A stretch of 48,098 nt of DNA from Shumkonia mesophila. GTDB taxonomy: Bacteria > Pseudomonadota > Alphaproteobacteria > Rhodospirillales > Shumkoniaceae. The translations under genes were made by a program, and so were the position numbers. Numbering within the stretch: position 1 is the first letter of the stretch; the number at the start of each line of letters is the position of its first letter. The stretch is taken from positions 1 to 48,098 of the forward strand of contig NZ_JAOTID010000021.1 of the NCBI RefSeq assembly GCF_026163695.1, in the 5' to 3' direction. The notes beneath the pieces are model-generated. The model ran no database searches and had not been told where the DNA came from. It saw nothing but the letters and a program-made list of their open reading frames with translations. Below are positions 1 to 9,130 of the stretch, in pieces.

Positions 1-647
1 ATGGCCGCGGCCGAGCCGGTGACGACGTTGAAGACGCCCTTGGGGAATCCCGCCTCCTCGGCCAGGGCGGCCAGGGCCAGCGCCGAATACGGGGTGGCGC
101 TGGCCGGCTTGATGACCACCGGGCAGCCGACCGCCAGGGCGGGGGCGCATTTGCGGGTGATCATGGCGTTGGGGAAGTTCCACGGCGTGATGGCGGCCAC
201 CACGCCGACCGGTTCCTTGATCACCACCAGGCGCTTGTCGCGCTGCGGCTGTGGGATGGTGTCGCCATAGACGCGCCGGCCCTCCTCGGCGAACCATTCG
301 ATGAAGGAGGCCCCATAGACCACCTCGCCCTTGGCTTCCGTCAGCGGCTTGCCCTGCTCGGTGGTCATCAAGAGCGCCAGGTCGTCCTGGTTCTTCAGCA
401 CCAGCTCGTACCAGCGGCGCAACAGGAGCGAGCGTTCCTTGGCGGTGCGGGCCCGCCAGTCCGGCCACGCGGCGTTGGCCGCCTCGATGGCCCGCCGGGT
501 TTCGGCGGCGCCCATCTTCGGCACCGTGCCGACGACCTTGCCGTCGGCCGGATTGGTGACCTCGATGGTGGCGCCGGAATCGGCGTCGACCCAGGCGCCA
601 TCAATGTAACACTGCTGGCGGAACAGCGCGGAGTTCTTCACTTTCAT
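1..647 (-). CDS. gabD: NAD(P)-dependent succinate-semialdehyde dehydrogenase, N-terminal part (cut by window edge)
   Basis: About 215 residues are visible, starting MKVKNSALFRQQCYIDGAWV and running off the left edge. The order of motifs is that of GabD-type aldehyde dehydrogenases: LLMTTEQGKPLTEAKGE near residue 95, then GVVAAITPWNFPNAMI and the cofactor-binding Lys in PVVIKPA, then GVFNVVTG close to the edge. The enzyme oxidises succinate semialdehyde to succinate at the end of the GABA shunt. The catalytic Cys and Glu lie outside the window and cannot be checked. The ATG at 647 is the only good start before the conserved N-terminus. The family is clear; the exact substrate is inferred from overall similarity to GabD rather than from active-site residues. 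Confidence 0.93.
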   Translation of the reverse strand, partial: MKVKNSALFRQQCYIDGAWVDADSGATIEVTNPADGKVVGTVPKMGAAETRRAIEAANAAWPDWRARTAKERSLLLRRWYELVLKNQDDLALLMTTEQGKPLTEAKGEVVYGASFIEWFAEEGRRVYGDTIPQPQRDKRLVVIKEPVGVVAAITPWNFPNAMITRKCAPALAVGCPVVIKPASATPYSALALAALAEEAGFPKGVFNVVTGSAAA

Positions 648-844
648 GGGAATGGCCTCGTGGCTGGCAAGGGGACGCGGACGAGACGGATGTAGGCAGG
701 CGGGGGCGCCGCGTCGAGGGGGGTCGTCCAGGAATGTACCACCTGGACGGGCAGGCCCGCCTTGGCGCGCGGCCGCGCCGTCCCCACATGAACCTCCGAA
801 GGGCGCGGCGCGCGGAGCCGAGCCGACGATCGGGAGAACGCCCC

Positions 845-1298
845 TTGACGAAACGCGGCATCCTCCTCCTCGTGGCCGTCGGGGCCGGCCTTTCGGCGGT
901 AGCCGGCTATTCGCTTTTGTTCGGGCCCGGCACGTCGGGCGCCGACGCCGCCAACCCCAAGATGGTGGCCCTCGGCCGCACGGTTTATGCCGAGCATTGC
1001 GCCGAGTGCCACGGCAAAAGCCTGGAGGGCGAACCCAACTGGCGGACGCCCAAGGCCGACGGCACGCTGCCGGCGCCGCCGCATGATGACAACGGCCACA
1101 CCTGGCACCACGGCGACGAACTGCTCTTCCGCTACACCAAGGGGGGGCGGCGCCGCCATCGCTCCCGCCGAATTCAAGAGCGGCATGCCGGCCTTCGGCG
1201 AGGCGCTTTCCGACGAACAGATCTGGGCCGTTCTCGCCTTCATCAAAAGTACGTGGCCGGAACCCGTCCGCCAGCGGCAGGACCTGATGAACCGTTAG
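845..1298 (+). pseudogene. Membrane-anchored c-type cytochrome, frameshifted at a G7 run
   Basis: A TTG start at 845 follows a GGGAGA ribosome site by about 8 bases and opens a protein with an N-terminal hydrophobic anchor (GILLLVAVGAGLSAVAGY) and one haem c motif, CAECH. The frame breaks at 1141-1147, a run of seven G. Removing one G joins the first part to the downstream frame that reads AAIAPAEFKSGMPAFG and then LSDEQIWAVLAFIKSTWPE, the usual C-terminal half of these small cytochromes with the axial-Met region GMPAFG. The restored protein would have about 150 residues. It probably shuttles electrons at the periplasmic face of the membrane. The break could be real or a homopolymer sequencing error; the intact reading of both halves favours a recent event or an error. 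Confidence 0.8.
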
Positions 1299-1302
1299 GG
1301 CG

Positions 1303-2052
1303 TCACGGCTTGCCGCCGACGCAGGCGAGCATCGGCCCCAGCTGGCCCATCCGCCGCTGCAGGACCGCCGCCCGTTCGCGGATGTAGTCGCTCGGCCGGG
1401 CCGGCGACCACGCCCGCGGGTTGGGCAGCACGGCGGCCAGGCGGGCCGCCTGCGGACGGCTGAGCCGGGCCGCCGGAACGCGGAAGTAGTGCTGCGCGGC
1501 GGCCTCGGCACCATAGAGGCCGGGGCCCCATTCGGCGATGTTGAGGTACACTTCCATGATCCGGTGCTTCGGCCACAGCACCTCCAGCCACGCCGTCACA
1601 TAGGCCTCCAAGGCCTTGCGCAGCGCGCTGCGGCCGGGCCACAGGAACAGGTTCTTGCTGGTCTGCATGGAGATGGTCGAGGCGCCGCGGGCCCGCCCGC
1701 CGTCCGTCCATTCCTCGAAGGCGTCGCGGATCGAGGCGACGTCGAAGCCGTGGTGCTGGCAGAACAGGTTGTCCTCGGCGGCGATCACCGCGGCCCGCAG
1801 ATAGGGCGAGATGGCCTCAAGCTCCGCCCAGTCGCGGCTCAGGCCCTCTCCCTCGAAAAGCCGGATGACCATCAGGGGCGTGATCGGCGGCGGCAGCAGG
1901 CGATAAAGGACAAGCCCGACCGGCGGCCCGGCCAGCACCACCAGGATCACCGCGATCACCGCCTTGCGTATCCAGCGCCCCATTGCCCCGTCCGCGCTCC
2001 GTTTCCGAAAGTCCCATTGCCGCCGATGCCCGACGCGGGCGCGTTCCGCCAT
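1303..2052 (-). CDS. mtgA: Monofunctional biosynthetic peptidoglycan transglycosylase
   Basis: The protein polymerises lipid II into glycan strands at the outer face of the inner membrane. After one N-terminal membrane segment (AVIAVILVVLAGPPVGLVLY) comes a single GT51 domain. It shows SPYLRAAVIAAEDNLFCQHH, whose Glu is the catalytic base, then GASTISMQTSKNLFLW, and the RIMEVYLNIAEWGPGLYGAE block. There is no transpeptidase domain, so it is monofunctional. Length is about 249 residues from the ATG at 2052, or 226 from the ATG at 1983; neither has a strong ribosome site, and the shorter form still covers the membrane segment. The gene is divergent from the GNAT gene that starts at 2118. Confidence 0.93.
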   Translation of the reverse strand: MAERARVGHRRQWDFRKRSADGAMGRWIRKAVIAVILVVLAGPPVGLVLYRLLPPPITPLMVIRLFEGEGLSRDWAELEAISPYLRAAVIAAEDNLFCQHHGFDVASIRDAFEEWTDGGRARGASTISMQTSKNLFLWPGRSALRKALEAYVTAWLEVLWPKHRIMEVYLNIAEWGPGLYGAEAAAQHYFRVPAARLSRPQAARLAAVLPNPRAWSPARPSDYIRERAAVLQRRMGQLGPMLACVGGKP

Positions 2053-2117
2053 GATCGGCGATTGGCGCCGGCCTTCGCAACCGCTAAGGTTCGCCCGGCT
2101 TCCCACCGCCCCGAGGC

Positions 2118-2606
2118 ATGACCATGATCGTTCGCCTGGCCCGACCCGAAGATGAAGAGGCCATCTGGGACATCCTCCGCCCGACGCTGCGCGCCGCCGA
2201 GACCTACGCGGTGTCGCCGGATCTCACCCGCGAGGAGGCGCTGGCCTACTGGTTTTCGCCCGCCCACGAGGTGTTCGTGGCCGAAGAGGACGGCCGGGTC
2301 CTCGGCACCTACTACATGCGCCCCAACCAACAGGGCGGCGGCCGGCACGTCGCCAACTGCGGCTACATGACGGCCCCGGCCGCGCAGGGCCGTGGCGTGG
2401 CGCGACGGATGGGCGAGCACTCCCTGGAACACGCCAAGTGGCGCGGCTTCAGGGCGATCCAGTTCAACTTCGTGGTCAGCACGAACGAGCGCGCCGTCGC
2501 CCTCTGGCAACGGCTGGGGTTTGCCATCGCCGGCACCCTGCCCGGCGCCTTCGAGCACCCGCGCCTGGGCTTCGTCGACGCCTTCGTGATGTTCCGCGCA
2601 CTCTAG
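2118..2606 (+). CDS. GNAT family N-acetyltransferase
   Basis: This 162-residue protein is a single GNAT domain. The N-terminus IVRLARPEDEEAIWDIL is the usual first strand and helix. The acetyl-CoA loop is AAQGRGVARRMGEHSLEHA, a match to the QxxGxG/A signature, and the C-terminal STNERAVALWQRLGFAIAG is the typical last helix-strand pair. It moves an acetyl group from acetyl-CoA to an amine, but nothing in the sequence or the neighbours identifies the substrate. The two Met codons at 2118 and 2124 are both possible starts. It is convergent with glmS, ending 15 bases from its stop. Confidence 0.88.
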   Translation: MTMIVRLARPEDEEAIWDILRPTLRAAETYAVSPDLTREEALAYWFSPAHEVFVAEEDGRVLGTYYMRPNQQGGGRHVANCGYMTAPAAQGRGVARRMGEHSLEHAKWRGFRAIQFNFVVSTNERAVALWQRLGFAIAGTLPGAFEHPRLGFVDAFVMFRAL

Positions 2607-2621
2607 GCGCGGGCGCCCGCC

Positions 2622-4445
<1,824 letters not shown>

Positions 4446-4451
4446 GGCGGA

Positions 4452-5819
4452 TTACCCCTTCTTGCTTTTCTGCCTGGCCTGCTTCTCGGCGGCGCGCCGC
4501 GCGCGGAACCGCCTGGCCCAACCCTCGATCGTCGTCAGCTCGGCCCGCGTCACGGCCAGCGCGTCGGCCGGCACGTCCCGGGTGATCACGCTGCCGGCGC
4601 CGACGGTAGCGCCGTCGCCGACCTTCACGGGCGCGACCAGGGCGGTGTTCGACCCGATGAAGGCGCCAGCCCCGATGTCGGTATGGTCCTTGAAGAAGCC
4701 GTCGTAGTTGCAGGTGATGGTGCCGGCCCCGATGTTGGCCTTGGCGCCGATGCGGGCGTCGCCGATGTAGGTCAGGTGGTTGACCTTGGCGCCGGCCTCG
4801 ACCGAGGCGTTCTTGATCTCGACGAAGTTGCCGATGTGGGCGTCTTCGGCAATCCGGGCCCCCGGCCGCAGGCGGGCGAAGGGACCGACGCGGGCGCCGG
4901 CCGCGATGGTCGCCCCCTCGATGTGCGAGAAGGCGTGGATCTCGACCCCGTCGCCGACGGCGACGCCGGGCCCGAACACCACGTTGGGGCCGACCGTGAC
5001 ATCGCGGCCCAAGCGGGTGTCGGCAGAAAAGAAGACGCTGGCGGGGTCGATCAGCGTGGCGCCTTCGGCCATGGCCCGCGCGCGCAGTCTTTCCTGGACC
5101 ACCGCCTCGGCGGCGGCGAGATCGGCCCGGGAATTGATGCCCAGCAGTTCCTCGGGCGGCGCCTCGACGAAGGCGCAGGCGGCCCCGTCGGCGCGGGCGA
5201 GGGCCACGATGTCGGTCAGGTAGTACTCGCCCTTGGCGTTGGCGTTGCCGATGCGATCCAGCCAGCCGAAGAGCCGCGCCCCGTCGATGGCCATGACGCC
5301 GGAATTGCAAAGCCCGATGGCGCGCTCGGCTGCCGTCGCCTCCTTGGCCTCGACGATGGCCTGAAGCGCGCCGTCGGCGGAAACGATCAGCCGCCCGTAG
5401 TCGGTGGGATCGGGCGGCCGGAAGCCCAGCACGACGACGGCCGGCTGCGGATCCAGGTGGCGGGCCGCCAGCATGGCCTCCAGCGTCTCGGGCTTGATCA
5501 GCGGCGTGTCGCCGTAAAGGATCAGCACGTCGCCGGCGAAGCCTTCCATGGCGGCGCGGGCCGCCAGCACGGCGTGCGCGGTGCCCAGGCGCGGCTCCTG
5601 GATGGCGCAGGGATGGGGAGCGACCGCCTCGGCCACCGCCTCCATGCCCTGGCCGACGACGACGACCGTCCGCTCGGGGGCGAAGCGGGCCAGCGTGTCC
5701 ATCAGGTGCAGCACCATCGGCCGGCCGGCCAGGCGGTGCAGCACTTTCGGGCGGGCGGACTTCATGCGCGTGCCGAGGCCCGCGGCAAGGACGATGGCGG
5801 CGGTTTTTTGCTTGGTCAT
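4452..5819 (-). CDS. glmU: Bifunctional N-acetylglucosamine-1-phosphate uridyltransferase / glucosamine-1-phosphate acetyltransferase
   Basis: The enzyme acetylates glucosamine-1-phosphate and then couples it to UTP to give UDP-GlcNAc. The ATG at 5819 opens MTKQKTAAIVLAAGLGTRMK, the nucleotide-binding signature LxxGxGTRM, and gives 455 residues, the usual size. The N-terminal pyrophosphorylase domain also shows LYGDTPLI and GEYYLTDIVALA. From about residue 250 the hexapeptide repeats of the left-handed beta helix begin, with NFVEIKNASVEAGAKVNHLT and ANIGAGTITCNYDG carrying the acetyltransferase residues. It is the first gene of a glmU-glmS operon and is divergent from gph across about 100 bases. 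Confidence 0.98.
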   Translation of the reverse strand: MTKQKTAAIVLAAGLGTRMKSARPKVLHRLAGRPMVLHLMDTLARFAPERTVVVVGQGMEAVAEAVAPHPCAIQEPRLGTAHAVLAARAAMEGFAGDVLILYGDTPLIKPETLEAMLAARHLDPQPAVVVLGFRPPDPTDYGRLIVSADGALQAIVEAKEATAAERAIGLCNSGVMAIDGARLFGWLDRIGNANAKGEYYLTDIVALARADGAACAFVEAPPEELLGINSRADLAAAEAVVQERLRARAMAEGATLIDPASVFFSADTRLGRDVTVGPNVVFGPGVAVGDGVEIHAFSHIEGATIAAGARVGPFARLRPGARIAEDAHIGNFVEIKNASVEAGAKVNHLTYIGDARIGAKANIGAGTITCNYDGFFKDHTDIGAGAFIGSNTALVAPVKVGDGATVGAGSVITRDVPADALAVTRAELTTIEGWARRFRARRAAEKQARQKSKKG

Positions 5820-5919
5820 GGGGCGGCGGTTGTTTAAAAGACCGGGTTCTCGTGGACCGGGCGACCTTGCCACACGGGGCCGGCCCCGCCAAGTCACAAG
5901 TTGTTTCGGATTTTTTCAG

Positions 5920-6627
5920 ATGAACCACCTTCCCGGCCCCGGGCCGCAAGCCATCGTTTTCGACCTCGACGGCACCCTGATCGACAGCGCCCCCGACCTC
6001 CAGGCGGCGATCAACCGCACGCTGGCCGCGGACGGGCGCCCCCCGCTTTCGGTCGAGGCCGTCAAGGCCATGGTGGGCGACGGCGTGCCCAAGCTGGTGG
6101 AAAGGGCGTTTGCCGCCACCGGCGGCCTGCCCGGCGGCGGCGCCGACGCCCTGGCCGCCTGGGTGGCCCGCTTCGGCGAGGATTACGAGAACTGCGGCTT
6201 TCCCCTCACCCGCCCCTTCGCCGGGACGCTTCCGGTGCTGGCCGCGCTCGGCGACGCCGGGTTCAAGCTCGCGCTGTGCACCAACAAGCCGCAGGCCGCC
6301 ACGGTGGAGATCCTGGACCGCCTGGATCTCGCCCGCTTCTTCGACGCGGTGGTGGGCGGCGACGCGGTGCCCGGCGTGCGCAAGCCCCACCCCGGCCACC
6401 TGCTGGCGGCCCTTGCGGCGCTGGGCGTCGAGCCCGCCCGCGCGGCGATGGTGGGAGACCACCTGAACGACCTTTCCTGCGCGCGCGGCGCCGGCATGCC
6501 GGTCGTCCTTTGCGCCTATGGCTATTCGCGCACCCCGGTCGGGGAAATGGGGGCGGACGCCGTGATCGAGCGCATCGAGGACCTGCCGGCGGCGCTGGCG
6601 GCACTGGCGCCGGCGCGCCGCCCCTGA
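5920..6627 (+). CDS. gph: Phosphoglycolate phosphatase (HAD superfamily)
   Basis: This 235-residue protein has the four HAD motifs: the nucleophile motif FDLDGTLIDSAPDL at residues about 12-25, the Thr of LCTNKPQAATVEIL, the Lys in VRKPHPGHLL, and the acidic motif MVGDHLNDLSCARGAGMP. The combination LIDSAPDL plus CTNKP is characteristic of the Gph branch, which removes 2-phosphoglycolate produced by DNA repair or oxygenase side reactions. The ATG at 5920 is placed directly before the conserved domain; no in-frame ATG nearby gives a better start. The closest relatives are other HAD phosphatases, so the substrate is assigned by family rather than proven. Confidence 0.9.
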   Translation: MNHLPGPGPQAIVFDLDGTLIDSAPDLQAAINRTLAADGRPPLSVEAVKAMVGDGVPKLVERAFAATGGLPGGGADALAAWVARFGEDYENCGFPLTRPFAGTLPVLAALGDAGFKLALCTNKPQAATVEILDRLDLARFFDAVVGGDAVPGVRKPHPGHLLAALAALGVEPARAAMVGDHLNDLSCARGAGMPVVLCAYGYSRTPVGEMGADAVIERIEDLPAALAALAPARRP

Positions 6628-6710
6628 TAATGACGAGTTTCCGGTTTCGCCGATTTCAGCTAATGCATTGAAGCGAAAAGGTAATTTTCGGTTCGCCAAA
6701 AGAAAACATC

Positions 6711-6730
6711 GTCATTTCTCGTCATTTTGC
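6711..6730. repeat. Two-unit 10-bp direct repeat, GTCATTTCTC / GTCATTTTGC
   Basis: Two GTCATTT units start at 6711 and 6721, exactly 10 bp apart. The same GTCA or GTCGTC core with the same period recurs upstream of the chemoreceptor gene and twice at the right end of the window. Confidence 0.55.
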
Positions 6731-6789
6731 CTTTTTCTTCTTTGTTTTCAGAAGGCTAACCCCTTCCGACGCCCCCACCTCTTCGTCAC

Positions 6790-6811
6790 TCCCGCGCCCG
6801 CCTGCGCGGGA
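6790..6811. repeat. Short palindromic element, TCCCGCGC stem
   Basis: An 8-bp perfect stem (TCCCGCGC at 6790-6797, GCGCGGGA at 6804-6811) encloses a 6-base loop. The layout resembles the widespread CCCGCG...CGCGGGAATGA dispersed palindromes of proteobacteria. No T-run follows, so it is not a clear terminator for gph. Confidence 0.5.
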
Positions 6812-7032
6812 ATGATGTTGAAAAAAGGGGAAACACAGGAAACACGGAGAGTCTTAGAGAATCACAGAGGGTTGCGCCGGCGTGGGCAGCGCCGGTGCGG
6901 GAATTTTATGGACCGTCTCAAAGAGCCATAAGAATTATGACTATATACCTTTTATAGGAAAAAGTCAACCGGCATCGCGCCCTCCATGGCATCCGCCACC
7001 CGCACAAGGCCATCGCCGCCACGCCCCGGCCC

Positions 7033-7473
7033 CTACGCCGCCTTTTTCGGCTCCCAGGCGCCGCCGGTTTCCTCGAAGACGAGGCGCGTTTCGGGCCGCG
7101 CATCAAGCTGGCCGATGCGCTCGATCAGCTCGCCGATGCGGGCGTTGCCTTCGGCGTGCTCGCGATAGAGGGCGCGCACGAACCGCTCGGCCATCCGGGG
7201 GATGCGCCCGCCCTTCTCCCAGCGGGCGATGGATTGGGCGTCGTTGCCGAGCACCGAGGCCAGGGCCGCCTGCGAAAGGCCCAGCTCCTTGCGGATGAAG
7301 CGGAATTCCCCGCCGCTCAAACGCGGCTTGTGGTTGGCCAGCGAAAGCGCGATCGCCCGGTGCAACTCGTCGGCCCTCTCGATGGCGACGGACTTGCCAT
7401 AGGGCGTCTTGAACGCCTTGTAGCCGTTGGCCAGCCAGACCCTGCTCAGGCCGCACTCGGTATAGTGATACAT
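7033..7473 (-). CDS. HTH (XRE-type) regulator, probable antitoxin of the DUF4258 pair
   Basis: The 146-residue protein begins MYHYTECGLSRVWLANGYKA, a conserved N-terminal signature of a family of proteobacterial antitoxin-like regulators. It carries an XRE-type helix-turn-helix at about residues 57-90 (FRFIRKELGLSQAALASVLG and SIARWEKGGRIP). The C-terminal tail has a short helix with GELIERIGQL. It starts 11 bases after the stop of the DUF4258 gene on the same strand, so both come from one promoter. Two palindromes upstream of the first gene are likely its operators. The toxin-then-antitoxin order resembles higBA/mqsRA layouts. The antitoxin role is inferred from position and family. Confidence 0.8.
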   Translation of the reverse strand: MYHYTECGLSRVWLANGYKAFKTPYGKSVAIERADELHRAIALSLANHKPRLSGGEFRFIRKELGLSQAALASVLGNDAQSIARWEKGGRIPRMAERFVRALYREHAEGNARIGELIERIGQLDARPETRLVFEETGGAWEPKKAA

Positions 7474-7484
7474 GCTCCGTTTCC

Positions 7485-7790
7485 CTATATCGCGGTGACG
7501 ACGATAAGCAGCTCGCGGCTGTTGAAGGCGACCACGGCCTTGATGCTGTCGCCGGCCGTCAGCGTCTCGAACGCGCACCGCCAGTACCCGTGAATGTCCA
7601 CATAAGGCCCTTCCGCCAGAACGCCGGCCCGCAGGCACCGGTACACCTGCGTGGCGTTGATCCCGCGCTTGCGCATCTGGCTCCTGGCATGAGACGAAAA
7701 CGCCACGCGGCCGGTGTCGGAGGCGATTTCCCGGGCGATCTTCGTAGCCATGGCGGCCGTCAGCCGCAGCGGCAGAACCTCGGCGCTCAT
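7485..7790 (-). CDS. DUF4258 domain protein, probable toxin partner
   Basis: The 101-residue protein shows the DUF4258 pattern: FSSHARSQMRKRGINATQVY, then CLRAGVLAEGP, a WRC strand, and a final LLIVVTAI strand. The His and Arg residues of the SHARxQMRKR segment are the conserved polar set of this fold, which is related to small RelE/BrnT-like RNase toxins. It is the first gene of a two-gene unit with the HTH gene at 7033-7473. RNase or ribosome-dependent toxicity is a guess from size, fold and pairing; no catalytic test can be read from sequence. The ATG at 7790 lies next to the upstream operator. Confidence 0.72.
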   Translation of the reverse strand: MSAEVLPLRLTAAMATKIAREIASDTGRVAFSSHARSQMRKRGINATQVYRCLRAGVLAEGPYVDIHGYWRCAFETLTAGDSIKAVVAFNSRELLIVVTAI

Positions 7791-7796
7791 GATGAA

Positions 7797-7851
7797 CCTA
7801 TCATAATGATAGGTAGGGCGGCCGTCAATGAGGGCCTATCAAAATAATAGG
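7797..7851. promoter_or_regulatory. Pair of palindromic operators upstream of the DUF4258/HTH unit
   Basis: The first site (7797-7813) is CCTATCATAATGATAGG, two perfect 8-base arms around a central A. The second (7835-7851) is CCTATCAAAATAATAGG, the same word with decayed inner positions. Their centres are 38 bp apart. Both lie just upstream of the ATG at 7790, where an antitoxin would bind for autorepression. Confidence 0.72.
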
Positions 7852-7989
7852 TCTGGGGCGCCGGCCTATCCACCGCAATTCGGTTTCAATACCCACCGGG
7901 AGTTGTTGCCAAGATGCGCCGTTTGGCGGTAATTCTTATGCAGCACTGCCCATAAAAGTTGCAATGAAACAGGCAGGCGAGGGGGAACA

Positions 7990-8622
7990 ATGTGGGAGAC
8001 CGTGGCAGCGATCGCCTCTGCTTTTATCGCGGGGCTCGCCCTGTATTTTGGCTGGCGCAAGGAACGGCGAGAGGAACAGGTACTTGAACGCCAGCAGCGG
8101 CAAGATGAATTGAGACGGCAAAGCGAGGAGAAACAGGCTGTACTGAGAATTAACGACGTCCTGGCGTGGGCCAACCAAGCCATTGAGGCACTGCAAACGT
8201 TACGGCTCCTCTGTGCCGTGAAGGACCCTCTCCTGGATGAGCAGATGGTAAAACAAAAGGTGGCGGATCTGGTCTTTCGGACTTCGATTTTGGTGGAGCA
8301 AGGGCGCTTGTTCTTCAAAAATGAACTCGTGGATGACTATGGCACCGAAAAGCCTCTGCCGTATCGCGGCTATCGGTCTGCAATACTCGATCCTCTTGTC
8401 GTTGCCCACCAGCTTGCATGCGCTTGGCCTGTTGCCGACGAAGACACGCGGTTAGCCATGCAGATTGTCTCAGGAGACTGGCTGCAAAGGTTTATCTACA
8501 TCGCTCAAAAGGAGGTTGGGAGAGAACAGACTGCATCGGACGAGGCCAGAAAAGGCGGTGTTAGGGTGGACCTCGAACGGTTGCTCAATGAGGCAAGGGG
8601 GATTCGAAATTTAAGGCCCTGA
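7990..8622 (+). CDS. Membrane-anchored coiled-coil protein of unknown function
   Basis: I do not recognise this 210-residue protein. Residues about 4-22 form one hydrophobic segment (ETVAAIASAFIAGLALYFGW), followed by a highly charged helix rich in Arg, Glu and Gln (about 23-52) that should form a coiled coil. The rest is a soluble, mostly helical domain with no motif I can name. The topology would be a short outside tip, one membrane pass, and a cytoplasmic body. A ribosome site GAGGGGGAA precedes the ATG. Codon use is poorer in G and C than the flanking core genes, suggesting acquisition by transfer. The next two genes run in the same direction and may belong with it. Confidence 0.7.
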   Translation: MWETVAAIASAFIAGLALYFGWRKERREEQVLERQQRQDELRRQSEEKQAVLRINDVLAWANQAIEALQTLRLLCAVKDPLLDEQMVKQKVADLVFRTSILVEQGRLFFKNELVDDYGTEKPLPYRGYRSAILDPLVVAHQLACAWPVADEDTRLAMQIVSGDWLQRFIYIAQKEVGREQTASDEARKGGVRVDLERLLNEARGIRNLRP

Positions 8623-8723
8623 AGGCGCCGCGTCGGCCCTATGGGGGAGTGCTCCGCTGTTAGAGCATTTTCTTTCTGAATGAAGCTGTTGTTGTCAATC
8701 ATCAGCGAATGGGAGGTGAGCAA

Positions 8724-9068
8724 ATGGCCGCCGCCGTACGCTATTTGGACAAGGAAGCTCTAATCCGTGCAGAATTGATGAAATGCGCCCGCGCGGGCGA
8801 GACGCCGTCCTACCGGGAATTTGGCGCTCGCGTGGGGATTCCCCCGCAGGGCCCCTGGAAACCTGTACTCGATAAGATCAGCCGCGAGCAGACCGGACAG
8901 GGATTGCCGGACATTACCTTCCTGCTCATCAACAAGACCACGGGTTACCCGGGCCAGATTGGATTCTTGCGGGCCAGGAAGCCGACGCCTGAGCAGAAAG
9001 AGCTTGCGCGGCTAAAACTGCAAGAGGTTTTCGAGGCATTTTGCCCCACGGCTCGGCTACCGTTTTAG
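8724..9068 (+). CDS. Small hypothetical protein (114 aa) of the accessory island
   Basis: The start at 8724 is fixed by a strong GGAGGTGA ribosome site 8 bases upstream. The protein opens with a helical segment (LIRAELMKCARAGETPSYREFGARVG) that looks like a small DNA-binding or docking helix pair, then PQGPWKPVLDKISREQ, then a strand-turn region GLPDITFLLINKTTGYPGQIGF. The tail is a Lys/Arg-rich helix. I have no family for it. It lies 62 bases before the HEPN-motif gene on the same strand, so a shared role is possible. Its base use is close to that of its island neighbours. Confidence 0.62.
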   Translation: MAAAVRYLDKEALIRAELMKCARAGETPSYREFGARVGIPPQGPWKPVLDKISREQTGQGLPDITFLLINKTTGYPGQIGFLRARKPTPEQKELARLKLQEVFEAFCPTARLPF

Positions 9069-9130
9069 GCTGGATATCGCCGAGGTGTTGCGGCGAAACT
9101 AAGGGGCAATCGGCAGAAGGGGTACCAAAA

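Larger units (their letters stand above)
6628..7032. other. Intergenic stretch at the left edge of the accessory island
   Basis: No gene is visible in these 405 bases. The stretch is much richer in A and T than its left neighbour. It contains a two-unit 10-bp repeat (6711-6730), a small inverted repeat typical of dispersed palindromes (6790-6811), and a run of related AAACAC/ATCACAG words at about 6830-6870 often seen in intergenic repeat remnants. It marks the change from core genes to the lower-GC island. Confidence 0.6.
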
